Source: Pelovirga terrestris (lineage in GTDB: Bacteria > Desulfobacterota > Desulfuromonadia > Desulfuromonadales > Geopsychrobacteraceae). Taken from it: DNA of 64,000 nt. The stretch lies in NCBI RefSeq assembly GCF_014773365.1, contig NZ_JACWUN010000005.1:1-64000 (forward strand), given 5' to 3'. How positions within the stretch are numbered: position 1 is the first letter of the stretch; each line of letters opens with the position of its first letter. Shown here one piece after another: positions 1 through 8,795 of the stretch. The notes beneath the pieces were generated by a model. It saw only the letters and a program-made list of their open reading frames with translations. It was not told the origin of the DNA and searched no databases. A program made the translations under genes and the position numbers.

Positions 1-123
1 GATGGCATCGCGTAGCCCGGCAATATGCGCCAACTCAAGATAGGCTGGTAAGCCTGCTAACGCCGTGAGTCCTGATGTCTGTACTTGCTCTTTATACTGG
101 AAGGGAAGAACGCCTTGTGCCAT
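1..123 (-). CDS. IS1380 family transposase, N-terminal fragment
   Basis: The first 41 codons are visible, starting MAQGVLPFQYKEQ and continuing through a SGLTALAGLPAYLELA stretch. This is the usual N-terminus of IS1380-family DDE transposases, which cut and paste their own element. The catalytic DDE core would lie to the left of position 1 and is not visible, so I cannot say whether the gene is intact. No clear ribosome binding site is seen in the 20 bases upstream of the ATG. Confidence 0.8.
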   Translation of the reverse strand, partial: MAQGVLPFQYKEQVQTSGLTALAGLPAYLELAHIAGLRDAI

Positions 124-201
124 AATTAGTTTCACCTCGTTGATGATAGCTGTTTGCTCGCACAAGCATTCTATCTTCCCAGTTTTACTGGGGCAACGAG
201 G
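1..201 (-). mobile_element. IS1380-family insertion sequence, truncated by window edge
   Basis: The minus strand holds the start of an IS1380-type transposase and, just upstream of it, a likely terminal inverted repeat reading CCTCGTTGCCCCAGTAAAAC inward from position 201. IS1380 ends usually begin with CCT. The other end and the target duplication lie outside the window, so the boundary at 201 is inferred. The IS end sits about 80 bp beyond the stop codon of the DUF342 gene and does not interrupt it. Confidence 0.7.
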
Positions 202-281
202 TTTTTCTATTTTTTAGCTGGTGAATCAGGGGATAAAGCAGGGCAGGATTGTGCAAAAGCGCAGGTGCTACTCCTGCAGGA
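202..281. other. short gap between IS end and DUF342 gene
   Basis: About 80 bases with no gene. A short GCAGG/CCTGC inverted repeat near 262-280 lies next to the end of the DUF342 gene, but there is no T-run that would make it a convincing terminator. Confidence 0.4.
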
Positions 282-1916
282 TTATGAAGGTGGCTGCTGC
301 TCCAACTTAAGCTGTTCTTCTTCAAGCAGGAGGGCAGGAATCGGCAACGGGGTTAGGGACAGAAAGCGCAACCCGCCGCTGTGAGTGTTTTCAATGATTG
401 ACAAAGGCCCCTGACGATCACAGGTGAGTTCTTCCCTGACCTTACCAAGGACAATCACAGCGCCATCCTTGAGGGTTTTCTGCACATTGATTTTAGGGTT
501 TTTGGCTTCAATGTCTAACGGACGCGATGACAGCTTCTCAGCAATAAAGGCATTTTTCTGTTCATGGAGGGCATCGAGTTTGTCGTTAAGAATCTGTAGA
601 CGGATGCGCACCGTATCGATAAATTCCGACCCTTTGCGCAAATGCTGCATCAGCGGCTTGATAGCAGCATTGATCGTGTTCATCTGCTGCTCGATAGAGT
701 GAAGCTGACGACGAATGTAGTCGCTGCGCTCGGCATCAGGAAAATAAACACCGGCCGTAATCTGGGTACGTTGACCTGAGTTCGTCCCGATGATCGCCGC
801 CGACACCCCGGTCAGGGCCGTCACCTCACCACCGATAATCGCCCCGCGTTCCACCACAACATGCCCCGTAGCGCGGATATGAGAATTGCGGATTTCATTG
901 GTCACGACCACATCACCATAACAAACCACTGTTACCTGATTAAGATAGCGGGCGTGCAAATTTCCCTGACAGAAAATATGACCAATTTCACGCCCGGCCA
1001 TTGACCCAACCTCAACCGAGCCCTGGGACTCGATATGGCAGGCACCGACGTGACCACTAATTTTGATCCCCTTGGTGGAACGCACATCAAAGTCATCAAG
1101 AATGTCCCCTTTGACTTCAACAAATCCGTGAAAATCGATATGCCCAACGCAAAAATCGACATGGCCGGGGATCACCAGTTGATCGACCACCGTCAGGGTG
1201 TTTTTTTCAAACAAGGCACGGCCGGGCCTGGTAGCAAAAGCCATACGGCCACCATACTTGAGTTGCACCCCCTCACCGGCAATGATGTTTTTCGGCTTGC
1301 CGGCAGGAGCTTCGATTTCGTGTCCCTGTACTGTAATACCGGGAATTCCCGGTTCCGGTGGATGGATCACCCCGAGTTTCTGCTCGGCTTCGATTTCGGT
1401 ATAGGCATTAAGACGCTTCAGGTCGATACGCCCCTTTTCATCGGGGATAAACTGATGATCTTCACCGCTGACCTTTACCAGCAGCTCAAACCAGCCGTCA
1501 GTGCCGGGCTGCGGTTCGGTTCCCCGGGCAACCACCGTTGGTGGTGGTTCCTGCCCCTGGTCAAGGCAGGCACAAAAGTTGTCAAGGGCCGCGGCATCAA
1601 TGGCGTCGATGATGTGGTGCTGTTGCAATAGCTCCACCAAGTCGGCAGGAACCAGTGTCGCTCTGCTATCTGCCGGAGGGCTTTGAGCCGACAAAGCCGC
1701 TGTTGTCTCCGTCACCTCTGATTTATCTGCTGGTTGGATTGATTCAACCAGCCGATCTGACAATGGTGCCAGCGACACCGGGGACAGCAACTCAAGGGTC
1801 GCAATGCACTCCATCTGATCAGGTGGCAGACGCAGGGTCAAACGGTAACTGTCAGTCTCGTGCACAGCAAGCAGATCAGGATCCAGGTGAGTATTATGTG
1901 AGTCAGACGCCATCAT
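282..1916 (-). CDS. DUF342 / FapA family protein
   Basis: A 544-residue cytoplasmic protein of the DUF342 (FapA, flagellar assembly protein A) family. The family has a conserved N-terminal region followed by a right-handed beta-helix polymer-like core. Here the core spans roughly residues 190-390, with repeated short G-rich turns (for example VEVKGDILDDFDV, GHVVVERGAIIGGEV), followed by a helical, probably coiled-coil, segment around residues 400-470. The first 120 residues are variable and low in recognisable motifs. The start has GAGGAT nine bases upstream; a second ATG follows immediately. The biochemical role is unknown. Some homologues affect polar membrane or flagellar organisation, but no flagellar gene is nearby. 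There is no signal peptide. It is transcribed alone, away from the TRAP operon. Confidence 0.8.
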   Translation of the reverse strand: MMASDSHNTHLDPDLLAVHETDSYRLTLRLPPDQMECIATLELLSPVSLAPLSDRLVESIQPADKSEVTETTAALSAQSPPADSRATLVPADLVELLQQHHIIDAIDAAALDNFCACLDQGQEPPPTVVARGTEPQPGTDGWFELLVKVSGEDHQFIPDEKGRIDLKRLNAYTEIEAEQKLGVIHPPEPGIPGITVQGHEIEAPAGKPKNIIAGEGVQLKYGGRMAFATRPGRALFEKNTLTVVDQLVIPGHVDFCVGHIDFHGFVEVKGDILDDFDVRSTKGIKISGHVGACHIESQGSVEVGSMAGREIGHIFCQGNLHARYLNQVTVVCYGDVVVTNEIRNSHIRATGHVVVERGAIIGGEVTALTGVSAAIIGTNSGQRTQITAGVYFPDAERSDYIRRQLHSIEQQMNTINAAIKPLMQHLRKGSEFIDTVRIRLQILNDKLDALHEQKNAFIAEKLSSRPLDIEAKNPKINVQKTLKDGAVIVLGKVREELTCDRQGPLSIIENTHSGGLRFLSLTPLPIPALLLEEEQLKLEQQPPS

Positions 1917-2070
1917 AGCGGCGATCCTCAGGAGGGGATAAGCGGATCAAGCAAACGAAAAAGCAACGAAGCAACTAGCGCTAATTGTAACCGATGCGAA
2001 ACAGAAGTCCATCACAAAGGCACAGCGCCCGGACAAATCCGGGCGCTGTGGAAATCAAGAGAGGAAAAAA
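1917..2070. other. intergenic region between TRAP permease and DUF342 gene
   Basis: 154 bases containing the ribosome binding site of the DUF342 gene and a perfect stem-loop at 2021-2050. No ORF is supported. Confidence 0.5.
2021..2050 (-). terminator. stem-loop after the TRAP operon
   Basis: A perfect 13-bp stem (CACAGCGCCCGGA with its complement) closes a four-base loop, 20 bp beyond the stop codon of the TRAP permease gene. The following minus-strand bases are only weakly T-rich, so it may be a weak terminator or an mRNA 3'-end stabiliser rather than a strong intrinsic terminator. Confidence 0.55.
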
Positions 2071-4155
2071 TCAGGCGGGAGCAGGCTTGCTCCCTGCTGC
2101 AGCCGTATCTTTACGCTTGTTGAGGATGATAATAGTCATCAGCAACACCCAGCCAGCCACGTTGACCCACCAGACCGTCGGCCACAGCAGCAGGGCTGAT
2201 GAGGTCAGGGTCAGGATACGGAATAGCGGATTCAGCTTGGCCTCCATGAATCCTTCAATTCCGGCGGCAAAAGCGTAAAGGCCGAACAGGGCAAAGAAAA
2301 AGATATAGAGATCCTGCGTCAGGGTGCCGCCAATAAAGGGAGTATAGGCAAACAACAGGGGAATAATATAGAGCCCTTTGGCCAGCTTCCATGAATAAAA
2401 ACCGGTGATCATCGGCTTGGAGCCGGCAATCGCAGCACCGGCGAAGGCTGCCAGAGCGACTGGCGGCGTAACATTGGAATCCTGACTGAGCCAAAAAACG
2501 ATCAGGTGCGCTGACAGTAAGGCAAAGGTGAGGGTGTGATCACTGAGCACTGACTCGCGAACCAGGCTGGCCATATCAAACGGAATAGCATCGACAATCG
2601 AGCGTGCCGTTGCCACCGACATGGGTTCACCAATCAGAGCCAGCTTTTCCGGCACCGCCAGCATAAAGAAGGTCTTTGCTGCCTCCGGAACCTGGCCACT
2701 GACCAACGCCTTGACCAGCATTCCATCAGCAATCAGACCCTGTAAAGCCGGGGCGGAGAGGGTCCCCAGCACGATATAAGCGGCGGTGACCGGCAATCCC
2801 ATCCCCAGAACCAGGGACGCCAGGGCAACCAGGCCAATAGCGATCAGCAGACTGTGTCCGGCCCATTCATTGATCATCAGCGAAAAGGTATTGCCGATAC
2901 CAGCCGTGGTAATCACATTAACGATCAGCCCGATAGTACACAGCAGAATCGCAGTCATGATCATATTTTTTGCCCCAAGGGCCAAGGCCTCAATGACCGC
3001 TTTAGGCCCCATCTTATTGGGGGTCAACCAGGACGAAACAACCACCGCGATCATACTGTAACCGGCGGCATAGGTCGGGGTAAATCCGTAAATCAACAGG
3101 CCAATCAGGATACCGATAGGGAGTAAAAAGACAAACCCCCCTTTTTTTATAACCTCCAAAAAAGAGATTTTTTCATCGTCAATGGCCGTCACGAAGCTGC
3201 GTTTGGCTTCTATGCGAATAAAAAAACCGACGGTAGCAAAATATAAAATTGCCGGCAGAATACTGACCAAAACAATCGTGGTATAGGGGATCTGGGTGTA
3301 AGTCGCCATGACAAAAGCACCGGCACCCATGATCGGCGGCATCAATTGCCCGCCCGTTGAGGCAGCCGCTTCCGCACCGGCAGCAAACTTAGAGGGAAAA
3401 CCGGCTTTTTTCATCAGCGGGATGGTGATTACCCCGGTCGACGCAGTATTGGCCACCGCCGACCCGGAGATGGTCCCCATCAAGCCGGAAGCAATAACCG
3501 CCACAAAGCCCGGTCCGCCAACCAACCGCCCGGCGACTGCGCGCGCCATATCGATAACAAAATCCCCGGCACCGGAACGTAACAAGAAGGCCCCAAACAG
3601 CAGGAACATGAAGACATACGAGGATGAGATCTGGGCAATCGTGCCGAACAGAGCGTCATCACCATAGATACTGCGAAACAACAGGGTTTCAGGCTTAAGT
3701 CCAGCGAAACGGAACATGCCCGTCAACTCACTCCCCCACCAGCCAACATAGGTGAGTCCGACGACAATCAACACCGGAATGAACCAGCCGGCGACCCGCC
3801 GGGTAAATTCGATGGCACAGAGAACAACGATAATCCCGGCGATCCATTCCGATTGGACGAGATAGATCCCACGCGCATAAATGGCATCCTCCCGGGCAAT
3901 CAGGAAAACTGCCGATGCCGCCGCCATGACTCCCAGTAAAACATCAAACAGGCGCAACAGTAACGGCCCATTGCGTCGCAGGGGGTAGGCAATCGCCACC
4001 AGGATGGCAAAACCGGCAAAGTGCAGCGCATTTTGCCAAAGGCTTGAAAGTACGGCAAAAACGTTAAACCAGATATGCATCAAGGATACGGCGACCCCGA
4101 TGATTAACAGAGCCCGGCTTTCCAGCGGATGGACTTCGGTTTCATTGACAGACAT
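2071..4155 (-). CDS. TRAP transporter fused permease (DctQM type, TAXI family)
   Basis: A 694-residue integral membrane protein that fuses the small 4-TM (DctQ) and large 12-TM (DctM) subunits of a TRAP transporter. The N-terminal 4-TM part spans about residues 1-140. The DctM core includes the family hallmark GSAVANTASTGVITIP near residue 230 and a GGQLMPPIMGAGAF stretch shortly after. TRAP systems import organic acids with an ion gradient and an extracytoplasmic binding protein. The TAXI-type binding protein encoded just upstream is the partner, so the two make one tripartite uptake system. The substrate cannot be read from sequence; TAXI systems are linked to glutamate, glutamine and dicarboxylates. 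The C-terminal tail is hydrophilic. Translation begins at an ATG with a weak GGAG upstream, 17 bases after an intercistronic terminator. Confidence 0.92.
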   Translation of the reverse strand: MSVNETEVHPLESRALLIIGVAVSLMHIWFNVFAVLSSLWQNALHFAGFAILVAIAYPLRRNGPLLLRLFDVLLGVMAAASAVFLIAREDAIYARGIYLVQSEWIAGIIVVLCAIEFTRRVAGWFIPVLIVVGLTYVGWWGSELTGMFRFAGLKPETLLFRSIYGDDALFGTIAQISSSYVFMFLLFGAFLLRSGAGDFVIDMARAVAGRLVGGPGFVAVIASGLMGTISGSAVANTASTGVITIPLMKKAGFPSKFAAGAEAAASTGGQLMPPIMGAGAFVMATYTQIPYTTIVLVSILPAILYFATVGFFIRIEAKRSFVTAIDDEKISFLEVIKKGGFVFLLPIGILIGLLIYGFTPTYAAGYSMIAVVVSSWLTPNKMGPKAVIEALALGAKNMIMTAILLCTIGLIVNVITTAGIGNTFSLMINEWAGHSLLIAIGLVALASLVLGMGLPVTAAYIVLGTLSAPALQGLIADGMLVKALVSGQVPEAAKTFFMLAVPEKLALIGEPMSVATARSIVDAIPFDMASLVRESVLSDHTLTFALLSAHLIVFWLSQDSNVTPPVALAAFAGAAIAGSKPMITGFYSWKLAKGLYIIPLLFAYTPFIGGTLTQDLYIFFFALFGLYAFAAGIEGFMEAKLNPLFRILTLTSSALLLWPTVWWVNVAGWVLLMTIIILNKRKDTAAAGSKPAPA

Positions 4156-4171
4156 ACAGATGGCTCCGAAG

Positions 4172-4201
4172 AAAAAAAACGACCGCCCAAAAGGGCGGTC
4201 G
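4172..4201 (-). terminator. intercistronic terminator between TAXI binding protein and permease genes
   Basis: On the minus strand the stem CGACCGCCC / GGGCGGTCG closes a TTTT loop and is followed by eight Ts, a textbook intrinsic terminator. It lies between the binding-protein gene and the permease gene, with the permease start only 17 bases later. It probably lets some polymerase through, giving more binding protein than permease. Confidence 0.85.
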
Positions 4202-4218
4202 CTGGAAGAAGATCAGGA

Positions 4219-5244
4219 TTATTCAGCAATCAGGCGAGCAGGGATATTAAGTCCAACCTCGCGGAAATATTTCAGCGCTCCCGGGTGCAACGGCATCGGC
4301 AGACCGGCAATCGCTTTCTCTATCGCCATGACCCTGGTTGCACTGTGGATAGCATTCAAAAATGGCAGGTTCTCGTAGATGGTTTTGGTGATCTGATAAA
4401 CAGCATCTTCATCGACATCAGCACGCACTGCCAAAAAGTTTGGCTGGGCGATGGTATTGATATCCTTGACCTGACCTGGATAGGTACCGGCAGGAACCAC
4501 GTAACGTGTCCAGAGCTCCATGCCGCTGTCGGCCTGTTTCATCTGCTCATCGGTAAAGTCAAGAACCACAACATCATCACCCATAGTCGCGAAGGTCCGC
4601 GTCACTGCACTGACCGGAGCGCCGGCGGGGGTACTCATGCCGGCAACCTGACCGTTCTGCAGGGCATCAGCAGAGGGGCCATAACCGGCATATGCAAGAC
4701 TGTAATCCTTTTCGACATCCACACCGAGACCGCCGAGCAGAGTCTTGTTAGAACCCAGGGTTCCAGAGTTACGTGGTCCCATGGCCATATTCTGCCCCTT
4801 CATCGCCACCAGGTCAGCCGCCGTTCCGGTTTTGGCAAAACGCTTGAGAACAGTAAAGTGCTCAACATTCTGCCACAACATGGTTACTGCCCGCAGCTCG
4901 CGCTGAGGACCGGCAGTGGCAAAATCTCCTGTGCCATTCCAGGCCCAGGCGCCGTAAAGACCCTGAAGGATGGAAAATTGTACCTCACCATCGTTCATCA
5001 GTTTGATATTCTCACCGGAACCTGCCGAACTGATCGCCGACATACCGATATTCTGAGTTGGTTGCAATTTAACTTTAATCAAGGTTGAAAGAGCAACCCC
5101 CACCGGATAGTAGGTGCCACCCGTCGAAGCTGTCGCCAGCAGATAATCACGATCCTGCGAGGCACTGACAGTCGCTGTTGTGGCGAAGGTGAAACTCGCC
5201 ACCAACAGACATAAACCTGAAACAAACCACCGAGATTTAACCAT
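4219..5244 (-). CDS. TAXI family TRAP transporter solute-binding protein
   Basis: A 341-residue periplasmic binding protein. A Sec signal peptide occupies about residues 1-28 (positively charged MVKSR, a hydrophobic core, then TVSA before cleavage). The mature protein begins with the TAXI signature ATASTGGTYYPVGVAL and includes GPRNSGTLGSNKTLL around residue 160. It captures the substrate and delivers it to the fused DctQM permease encoded downstream. The start is set by AGGAGGAGA directly upstream of the ATG. Gene order (binding protein first) and an intervening terminator suggest it is made in excess over the permease, as binding proteins usually are. The ligand is unknown. Confidence 0.92.
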   Translation of the reverse strand: MVKSRWFVSGLCLLVASFTFATTATVSASQDRDYLLATASTGGTYYPVGVALSTLIKVKLQPTQNIGMSAISSAGSGENIKLMNDGEVQFSILQGLYGAWAWNGTGDFATAGPQRELRAVTMLWQNVEHFTVLKRFAKTGTAADLVAMKGQNMAMGPRNSGTLGSNKTLLGGLGVDVEKDYSLAYAGYGPSADALQNGQVAGMSTPAGAPVSAVTRTFATMGDDVVVLDFTDEQMKQADSGMELWTRYVVPAGTYPGQVKDINTIAQPNFLAVRADVDEDAVYQITKTIYENLPFLNAIHSATRVMAIEKAIAGLPMPLHPGALKYFREVGLNIPARLIAE

Positions 5245-5591
5245 TTTCTCCTCCTGACATGAGCTGGGTTAGAAAAAAGTCTCAAAAAAAGGGCGTCACG
5301 GCCAGCCGGAGCAACATTATTGTTCCGACTTACACCACTGACAACCCCCTCTAGAGACTGCTGGCTGAATATTTTGACCAGAAGACTGTATCGTTTTTTT
5401 TTACAGAATAATAGCTAATCCACTCTTCACTGCCAACCACCCGCGGCCATTTAATGTAGTGAAAACGGAATCCTCACTATTTAAGGCTTCAACAATAAAT
5501 CAGAAAAAACGACAAAGATAGCCTTTTCCTCATCATTCTTGAGTTTTCCGCGCGCCGACATGTCGAAGGATATCCGGTTTTTTTTTGAACC
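5245..5591. other. intergenic region upstream of the TAXI gene
   Basis: About 347 bases with no supported ORF. It holds the 5' leader and a candidate promoter of the TAXI-TRAP operon, and downstream sequence of the methyltransferase gene at 5592. A small imperfect hairpin (GGAGCAA / TTGTTCC) at about 5309-5325 overlaps the candidate -10. Nothing else is recognised. Confidence 0.45.
5316..5344 (-). promoter_or_regulatory. candidate sigma-70 promoter of the TAXI-TRAP operon
   Basis: On the minus strand TTGTCA (-35) and AATAAT (-10) are separated by exactly 17 bases, about 70 bases upstream of the TAXI start codon. Both boxes deviate from consensus, so this is a candidate only. Confidence 0.4.
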
Positions 5592-6779
5592 TCAAGATTT
5601 AACGCAGATAACAAATTTGAGGTAGCGCCCTTCGGGAAAACCGACATCGCAGGGGAAATCTTCGGGCTGACCGCCAACAAATATAGTTCTAAGTCGATGA
5701 CCAACAGCACCTCGACGCAGTTCTTTCATATAATCATCCAGGGACACTTTCTGATGATTTGATGATCCGACCAGCAGGCCGCCCGCAGACAGCAAAGACA
5801 TCACTGCAGATACCAGATCAGCCGTGCCTCCTTGAGTAGAAAAACGGCTTTTTTTGGTTGTGGAAAAAGACGGTGGGTCAAACAGAATGCAATCAAACCA
5901 GCGCCCTTCGGCCTTCATCTTTGCCAGTTCAGCAAATACGTCACCGACAATAAATTCATGGTGTTGCGGGTCGATCCGGTTTGCTTTAAAATTTTCACGA
6001 GCAATGGCTAAATATTTTTCCGACACATCAATGCTGGTAACCCGGCTGGCCCCTGCGGCCGCAGTCGCTACTGAGAAAGCGCCGGTAAAGGCAAACAGGT
6101 TAAGCACCTGCATTCCTGCAACCCGCTGCATCAATTCCCGGCGATTACGGCGCTGGTCGGGGAAGAGACCGGTATGAAGCCCACGTTGCAGATTTACCTG
6201 ATAGTACAGCCCATCCTCCTTCACCTGATAAACATCCGGTGCGCAAGTTCCGGTAAGGAGCTCATTGCTCTGACGACTTTTATTTTGAGCTTCGAGTTTG
6301 CGCGTTTGTTGCGGACGATACTTCAGATAGATGCCGGCTGGCTGGAAAACCTTTGCCAGTGCTGCTATTAATGCGCTCCGATAGGCTTCCCAGGCTGCGG
6401 TATAGAATTGCACCATCAGGTAATCACCGTAGCGATCAACTGTTACTCCCGGCAAACCATCCCCCTCCCCATTCACCAGGCGATAGCAGTCACTATCACC
6501 AAGCAGGGCGTGATGACGCAATCTCAGGCATCCCCGGAACTGCTCCTCCAGCCAGAGGGCACTGATCCTCGTCGGGTCACCAGGTAGACGCCGAGCAATG
6601 ATACGGTTTTGTGGATCACAAATTGCCACCGCCAGAGATTGTCGTTGCTCATCGACCAGCATTACCAGCTCTCCGCTGGTCACCTTAGGCCATTGGCGGG
6701 TGTAGCGATCGGCGATTACCCACGGGTGACCCTGTTGCAATACACGCTTGGTTTCCGGTCCCACCAGACACATTTTCAT
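5592..6779 (-). CDS. RlmI-like 23S rRNA (cytosine-C5) methyltransferase
   Basis: A 395-residue class I SAM-dependent rRNA methyltransferase of the RlmI/YccW family. An N-terminal PUA-like RNA-binding domain (GHPWVIADR, GELVMLVD) spans roughly residues 1-75, followed by a middle RlmI-type domain with DGLPGVTVDRYG. The C-terminal Rossmann domain carries the SAM motif VLNLFAFTGAFSVAT and the catalytic-region motif FDCILFDPPSFSTTK. RlmI methylates C1962 of E. coli 23S rRNA; the exact target here is inferred. I chose the internal ATG at 6779 because AAGGAT lies nine bases upstream and the protein then begins like its family. A longer frame from 6824 has no ribosome binding site. The gene is divergent from the neighbouring methyltransferase gene. 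Confidence 0.85.
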   Translation of the reverse strand: MKMCLVGPETKRVLQQGHPWVIADRYTRQWPKVTSGELVMLVDEQRQSLAVAICDPQNRIIARRLPGDPTRISALWLEEQFRGCLRLRHHALLGDSDCYRLVNGEGDGLPGVTVDRYGDYLMVQFYTAAWEAYRSALIAALAKVFQPAGIYLKYRPQQTRKLEAQNKSRQSNELLTGTCAPDVYQVKEDGLYYQVNLQRGLHTGLFPDQRRNRRELMQRVAGMQVLNLFAFTGAFSVATAAAGASRVTSIDVSEKYLAIARENFKANRIDPQHHEFIVGDVFAELAKMKAEGRWFDCILFDPPSFSTTKKSRFSTQGGTADLVSAVMSLLSAGGLLVGSSNHQKVSLDDYMKELRRGAVGHRLRTIFVGGQPEDFPCDVGFPEGRYLKFVICVKS

Positions 6780-6947
6780 CGTTTGATCCTTGGGCCGAAT
6801 CAGATAATTGACCCTGCCAACCACAGTAAAAAAATGGGTTCCAAAAAATTATCGGCAAAAACAATTTCCACCAGTCATTATCTGCTAAAATAGCAAACTT
6901 TGATGCTATACTGGTGCAAAAAAACATACCCTCAACAGGATGTACCA

Positions 6948-7742
6948 ATGGACCGAAAATTCAAAAATCGAATTCGTGAGCAGTTCGGTAGAACAGCTAC
7001 AGCTTTTGTCGAAGCAACACATTTTACCGGCGGGCAGGATCTCGAGGAAGCGGCGCGCCTGCTTCAACCGACCCAGGATGATAATATGCTTGACGTTGCC
7101 TGCGGCGGTGGTCACATGGCGCTGTTTTTTTCTCCCATGGTACGTCAGGTTGTTGCGTCCGATCTGACCATGCAGATGCTAAAAAAGGCTCAGGAACATA
7201 TCGCCGAAGAGGGCCTGGTCGATAATGTTATTTTTCGTGAGGCTGACGCCGAAGATCTCCCCTTTCCAGCCGGGTCCTTTACGCTGCTGACCTGCCGCAT
7301 CGCGTCGCACCATTTTGCTGATGTCCCGCGGGCCCTCAGTGAATTTCATCGGGTTTTAAGACGTGGGGGGCGCATGGTGATCATCGACACCCTGCTCCCG
7401 GAAGACCCGGAAATAGCCGATTTTTTCCAGACCATGGAGCAGCTGCGCAATCCTACCCACGTCAAAGCCTTCAGTGAGGAGCAATGGCGGCAAATGATCG
7501 AGGATGCTGAGTTGATCCTCCAGGAAACCCGGATTATTCCAAAAGTTCATGATTTTCAGGAATGGGTGAAGACTGCCGGCCTTAACCGCGCAAAAATACA
7601 GGAACTCAACAAATTCTTCATGGAAGCGTCGCCCAAGGTGCACGACTTCTTCAAAATTGAATCCTTCGCCGGAGAAGTCGAAACCTTTACTGATCAAAAG
7701 CTGCTGATCTACGCATCGCGCAAGGAAAAAGAAAAAAAATAA
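6948..7742 (+). CDS. class I SAM-dependent methyltransferase (UbiE/MenG-like)
   Basis: A 264-residue methyltransferase of the Methyltransf_11/UbiE superfamily. Motif I is MLDVACGGGHMALFF (about residues 44-58), followed by an acidic residue after the second strand, DAEDLPF, and a post-motif HFADVPRALSEFHRVLRRGG. Such enzymes transfer a methyl group from S-adenosylmethionine to a small molecule, often a quinone or lipid. The substrate is not evident. The chosen ATG has AGGAT nine bases upstream; an in-frame upstream ATG at 6900 lacks one. It is a single-gene unit followed by a palindromic repeat. Confidence 0.8.
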   Translation: MDRKFKNRIREQFGRTATAFVEATHFTGGQDLEEAARLLQPTQDDNMLDVACGGGHMALFFSPMVRQVVASDLTMQMLKKAQEHIAEEGLVDNVIFREADAEDLPFPAGSFTLLTCRIASHHFADVPRALSEFHRVLRRGGRMVIIDTLLPEDPEIADFFQTMEQLRNPTHVKAFSEEQWRQMIEDAELILQETRIIPKVHDFQEWVKTAGLNRAKIQELNKFFMEASPKVHDFFKIESFAGEVETFTDQKLLIYASRKEKEKK

Positions 7743-7750
7743 GGTAACTA

Positions 7751-7881
7751 TTCAGCACTCTCCTTGCGCCGGGTCTTTGGATCCTGTGGCAAGGGTTTTT
7801 GTCGCCATGGACGGCGACAAAAAGCGGTCAAGGATGACGAAAAGCGTCCCTTGACATAGGATCCGAAGATCCGGTGCTGAA
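7751..7881. repeat. 131-bp palindromic dispersed repeat, full copy
   Basis: An imperfect long palindrome bounded by TTCAGCA and TGCTGAA. Inside are nested arms (CCGGGTCTTTGGATCCT against AGGATCCGAAGATCCGG) and an internal perfect hairpin TTTTTGTCGCC / GGCGACAAAAA around the ATGGAC loop. A 49-base stretch (7782-7830) is identical to 15671-15719, so the element is a repeated family, perhaps a MITE or REP-like sequence. No ORF belongs to it. Confidence 0.8.
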
Positions 7882-7904
7882 CAGAGACAGAATAAGGTAA
7901 GAAC

Positions 7905-7933
7905 GTTCAGGGCGGGGAAACCCCGCCCTGAAC
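7905..7933 (-). terminator. stem-loop downstream of the OmpA-like gene
   Basis: A perfect 13-bp stem (GTTCAGGGCGGGG with its complement) closes an AAA loop between the OmpA-like gene and the palindromic repeat. The T-tract on the minus strand is poor, so strength as a terminator is uncertain. Confidence 0.55.
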
Positions 7934-7994
7934 TCGGAAATCCCGCCCCTGCAGCAACTCATCATTCCGAAATATTCACATCGATGCAATAAAA

Positions 7995-8666
7995 TCAGTT
8001 TGGAACAACATAAATCTCCACCCGCCGATTCTGTTCCCGGCCTGCCGCTGTCTGATTGGATGCCATCGGCTCCAACTGACCCCGTCCTTCAGTGGACAGG
8101 CGGGAACGCGCCACGCCCTGATCCATCAAATAATCAGCGACAGCATTGGCCCGACGTAAAGACAAACGTAGATTGTAATCCGGGTTGCCAATACTGTCGG
8201 TATGGCCGACAACAATAATGTCGGTCTGCGGATAACGATTCATAATATCGGCTATTTTATTGAGGGAAGAATAGAAGCTTGGCTTGACCGTGGCTGAGTC
8301 GAAATCAAAGCCAACTTCGCTGCTCATCGTCAGCTTAAGAATCTCATTCTGCTGACGCTCAATTTCGATCTGATTCTGAGCCTGCTCGTTAGCGAGCTGC
8401 TGCTCAAACTCGGTCTGTTGCTTATCCATATACGCACCCACGCCGGCACCCAGAGCACCGCCGGCAGCGCCACCAATCAGGGCCCCACGCAACGCGCCGC
8501 TCTCTTTATCACTCTGATATCCGATAATGGCGCCAGAAGCAGCGCCAAGAATAGCACCGATTCCGGCACCTTTTTTTGTTTGATCATGCGTTGTATTGGC
8601 AGCACAGCCACTCAATCCAACCAGCATGGCGACAACAAGTGTCAGAATTACTGATCTGTTGATCAT
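7995..8666 (-). CDS. OmpA-family peptidoglycan-binding lipoprotein with glycine zipper
   Basis: A 223-residue outer-membrane lipoprotein. Residues 1-21 form a type II signal peptide with lipobox LSGC, so the mature protein starts at Cys21. A glycine-zipper segment follows (about residues 33-80, GAGIGAILGAASGAIIG and GGAAGGALGAGVGAY). A short Gln/Glu-rich helix spans about 83-110. An OmpA C-terminal domain occupies about 115-223, with the peptidoglycan (diaminopimelate)-binding signature VVGHTDSIG and an NRRVEIYV end. It should tether the outer membrane to the cell wall. The start has AAGGAGAAA upstream of the ATG. It is a single gene lying between stem-loops. Confidence 0.9.
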   Translation of the reverse strand: MINRSVILTLVVAMLVGLSGCAANTTHDQTKKGAGIGAILGAASGAIIGYQSDKESGALRGALIGGAAGGALGAGVGAYMDKQQTEFEQQLANEQAQNQIEIERQQNEILKLTMSSEVGFDFDSATVKPSFYSSLNKIADIMNRYPQTDIIVVGHTDSIGNPDYNLRLSLRRANAVADYLMDQGVARSRLSTEGRGQLEPMASNQTAAGREQNRRVEIYVVPN

Positions 8667-8795
8667 ATTATTTCTCCTTAAGGTTAATTAACATTCGCGC
8701 TGAAACGATAGTGGCTCTTCTTCCAATTAAGCCTGAGAAAATATCGTTTTTTTGATTATACTCTACCTCGTTATAACAATCATGCTGCGAACAAT

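Noticed and set aside
4129-5088. Plus-strand open frame of about 319 codons opposite the TAXI gene
   Set aside because: It overlaps a clear binding-protein gene, crosses the intercistronic terminator, and has no recognisable domain or ribosome binding site.
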